Shown here piece after piece: positions 11,404 through 11,652 of a stretch of 11,652 nucleotides of DNA. A model generated the notes under the pieces. That model was not told the origin of the DNA. It made no database searches and saw only the letters and a list, made by a program, of their open reading frames with translations. Both the position numbers and the translations under genes were made by a program. The stretch lies in NCBI GenBank assembly GCA_001787465.1, contig MFXJ01000023.1:1-11652 (forward strand). Reading direction: 5' to 3'. Source of the DNA: Candidatus Peregrinibacteria bacterium RIFOXYB2_FULL_32_7. GTDB taxonomy: Bacteria; Patescibacteriota; Gracilibacteria; UBA1369; GWF2-33-10. Position 1 is the stretch's first letter, and every line of letters starts with the position of its first letter.

Positions 11404-11652
11404 TTAAATTCCAGCAATCAAGTCTATTTCAATCAGGGCATCTTTTGGTAATTTAGCCACTTCTATTGTGGATCTGGCTGGTTTGTTTTTTTGAAAAAAT
11501 TGACTGTAAATTTCGTTAACAATTGGGAAATCAGACATGTTTTTGAGATAAATAGTGGTTTTGATAACTTTCTCCATTGAGGAATTAGCCTCTTCTATAA
11601 TAGCAGTTAGATTTTTTAAGACTTGCTCAGTTTGCTTCTTAACGTCGCCTTT
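11404..11652 (-). CDS. RidA/YjgF-family enamine deaminase, C-terminal part (partial)
   Basis: The last 82 residues of a RidA-type protein; the start lies beyond the window edge. It runs KGDVKKQTEQVLKNLTAIIEEA, through the strand KTTIYLKNMSDFPIVNEIYSQFF, to the signature ARSTIEVAKLPKDALIEIDLIAGI and a TAA stop at 11404. The Arg in PARSTIEV (visible residue 60) matches the active-site Arg105 of E. coli RidA, and the Glu in IEIDLIA matches Glu120. RidA hydrolyses reactive 2-aminoacrylate and related enamines made by PLP enzymes, in the cytosol. It is on the same strand as higBA and ends eight bases before the higBA -35. Confidence 0.88.
   Translation of the reverse strand, partial: KGDVKKQTEQVLKNLTAIIEEANSSMEKVIKTTIYLKNMSDFPIVNEIYSQFFQKNKPARSTIEVAKLPKDALIEIDLIAGI

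Noticed and set aside
1..11652. Insertion sequence, prophage or integrative element
   Set aside because: No transposase, integrase or phage structural gene and no terminal repeats with target duplication could be found.

Overview
The window is AT-rich, gene-dense bacterial chromosome, with G+C roughly one third or less by eye. It encodes murein precursor synthesis, lipoprotein processing, surface-layer and septal-type peptidase functions. Almost none of its start codons has a Shine-Dalgarno sequence; leaders are pyrimidine-rich or very short. Small gaps, the protein styles (PF12811-type Bax inhibitor relative, SLH-domain protein, EnvC-like M23 protein) and the base composition best fit a Candidatus Patescibacteria (CPR) genome, probably of the Parcubacteria type. 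This is an inference without a ribosomal RNA gene. UGA acts as a stop (ends of the ATP-citrate lyase, rpmA and lgt genes), so the UGA=Gly lineages (Gracilibacteria, Absconditabacteria) are unlikely.

Layout: 1-400 carries tRNA-Arg(UCU, +) and tRNA-Val(UAC, -), the latter with a clear promoter and an intrinsic terminator. 562-1926 is murC (+). It converges on a Bax-inhibitor/YccA-family membrane protein (1935-2675, -), which lies downstream of lexA (2774-3394, -). The lexA promoter region is divergent from a 421-residue ATP-citrate lyase ATP-grasp subunit (3548-4813, +). A PIN toxin/AbrB-type antitoxin pair (4852-5530, -) follows, then a secreted coiled-coil M23 peptidase (5617-7149, -). 7343-8382 (+) holds rpmA (L27) and an unrecognised helical protein. 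8393-10596 (-) is an lgt-SLH protein operon with an ATGA overlap. 10630-11362 (-) is a higBA-type toxin-antitoxin operon, and the window ends in the 3' part of a RidA-family gene (11404-11652, -).

How it fits together: most genes serve the envelope (murC, lgt, SLH protein, M23 protein, YccA-type membrane protein) or the core apparatus (tRNAs, L27, LexA). Two toxin-antitoxin modules and a lone ATP-citrate lyase subunit are accessory. The strongest non-coding signals are three 16-bp palindromes with 5-N6-5 symmetry: two at the lexA promoter (one exactly between -35 and -10) and one at the start of the Bax-inhibitor transcript. Together they suggest an unusual LexA operator. Other signals are three TTGTAT boxes spaced exactly 16 bp apart at the PIN module, an 18-bp perfect palindrome filling the spacer of a consensus promoter that would give a leaderless higBA mRNA, a direct-plus-inverted repeat inside murC, and tandem pyrimidine-rich repeats just before the starts of rpmA and the Bax-inhibitor gene.
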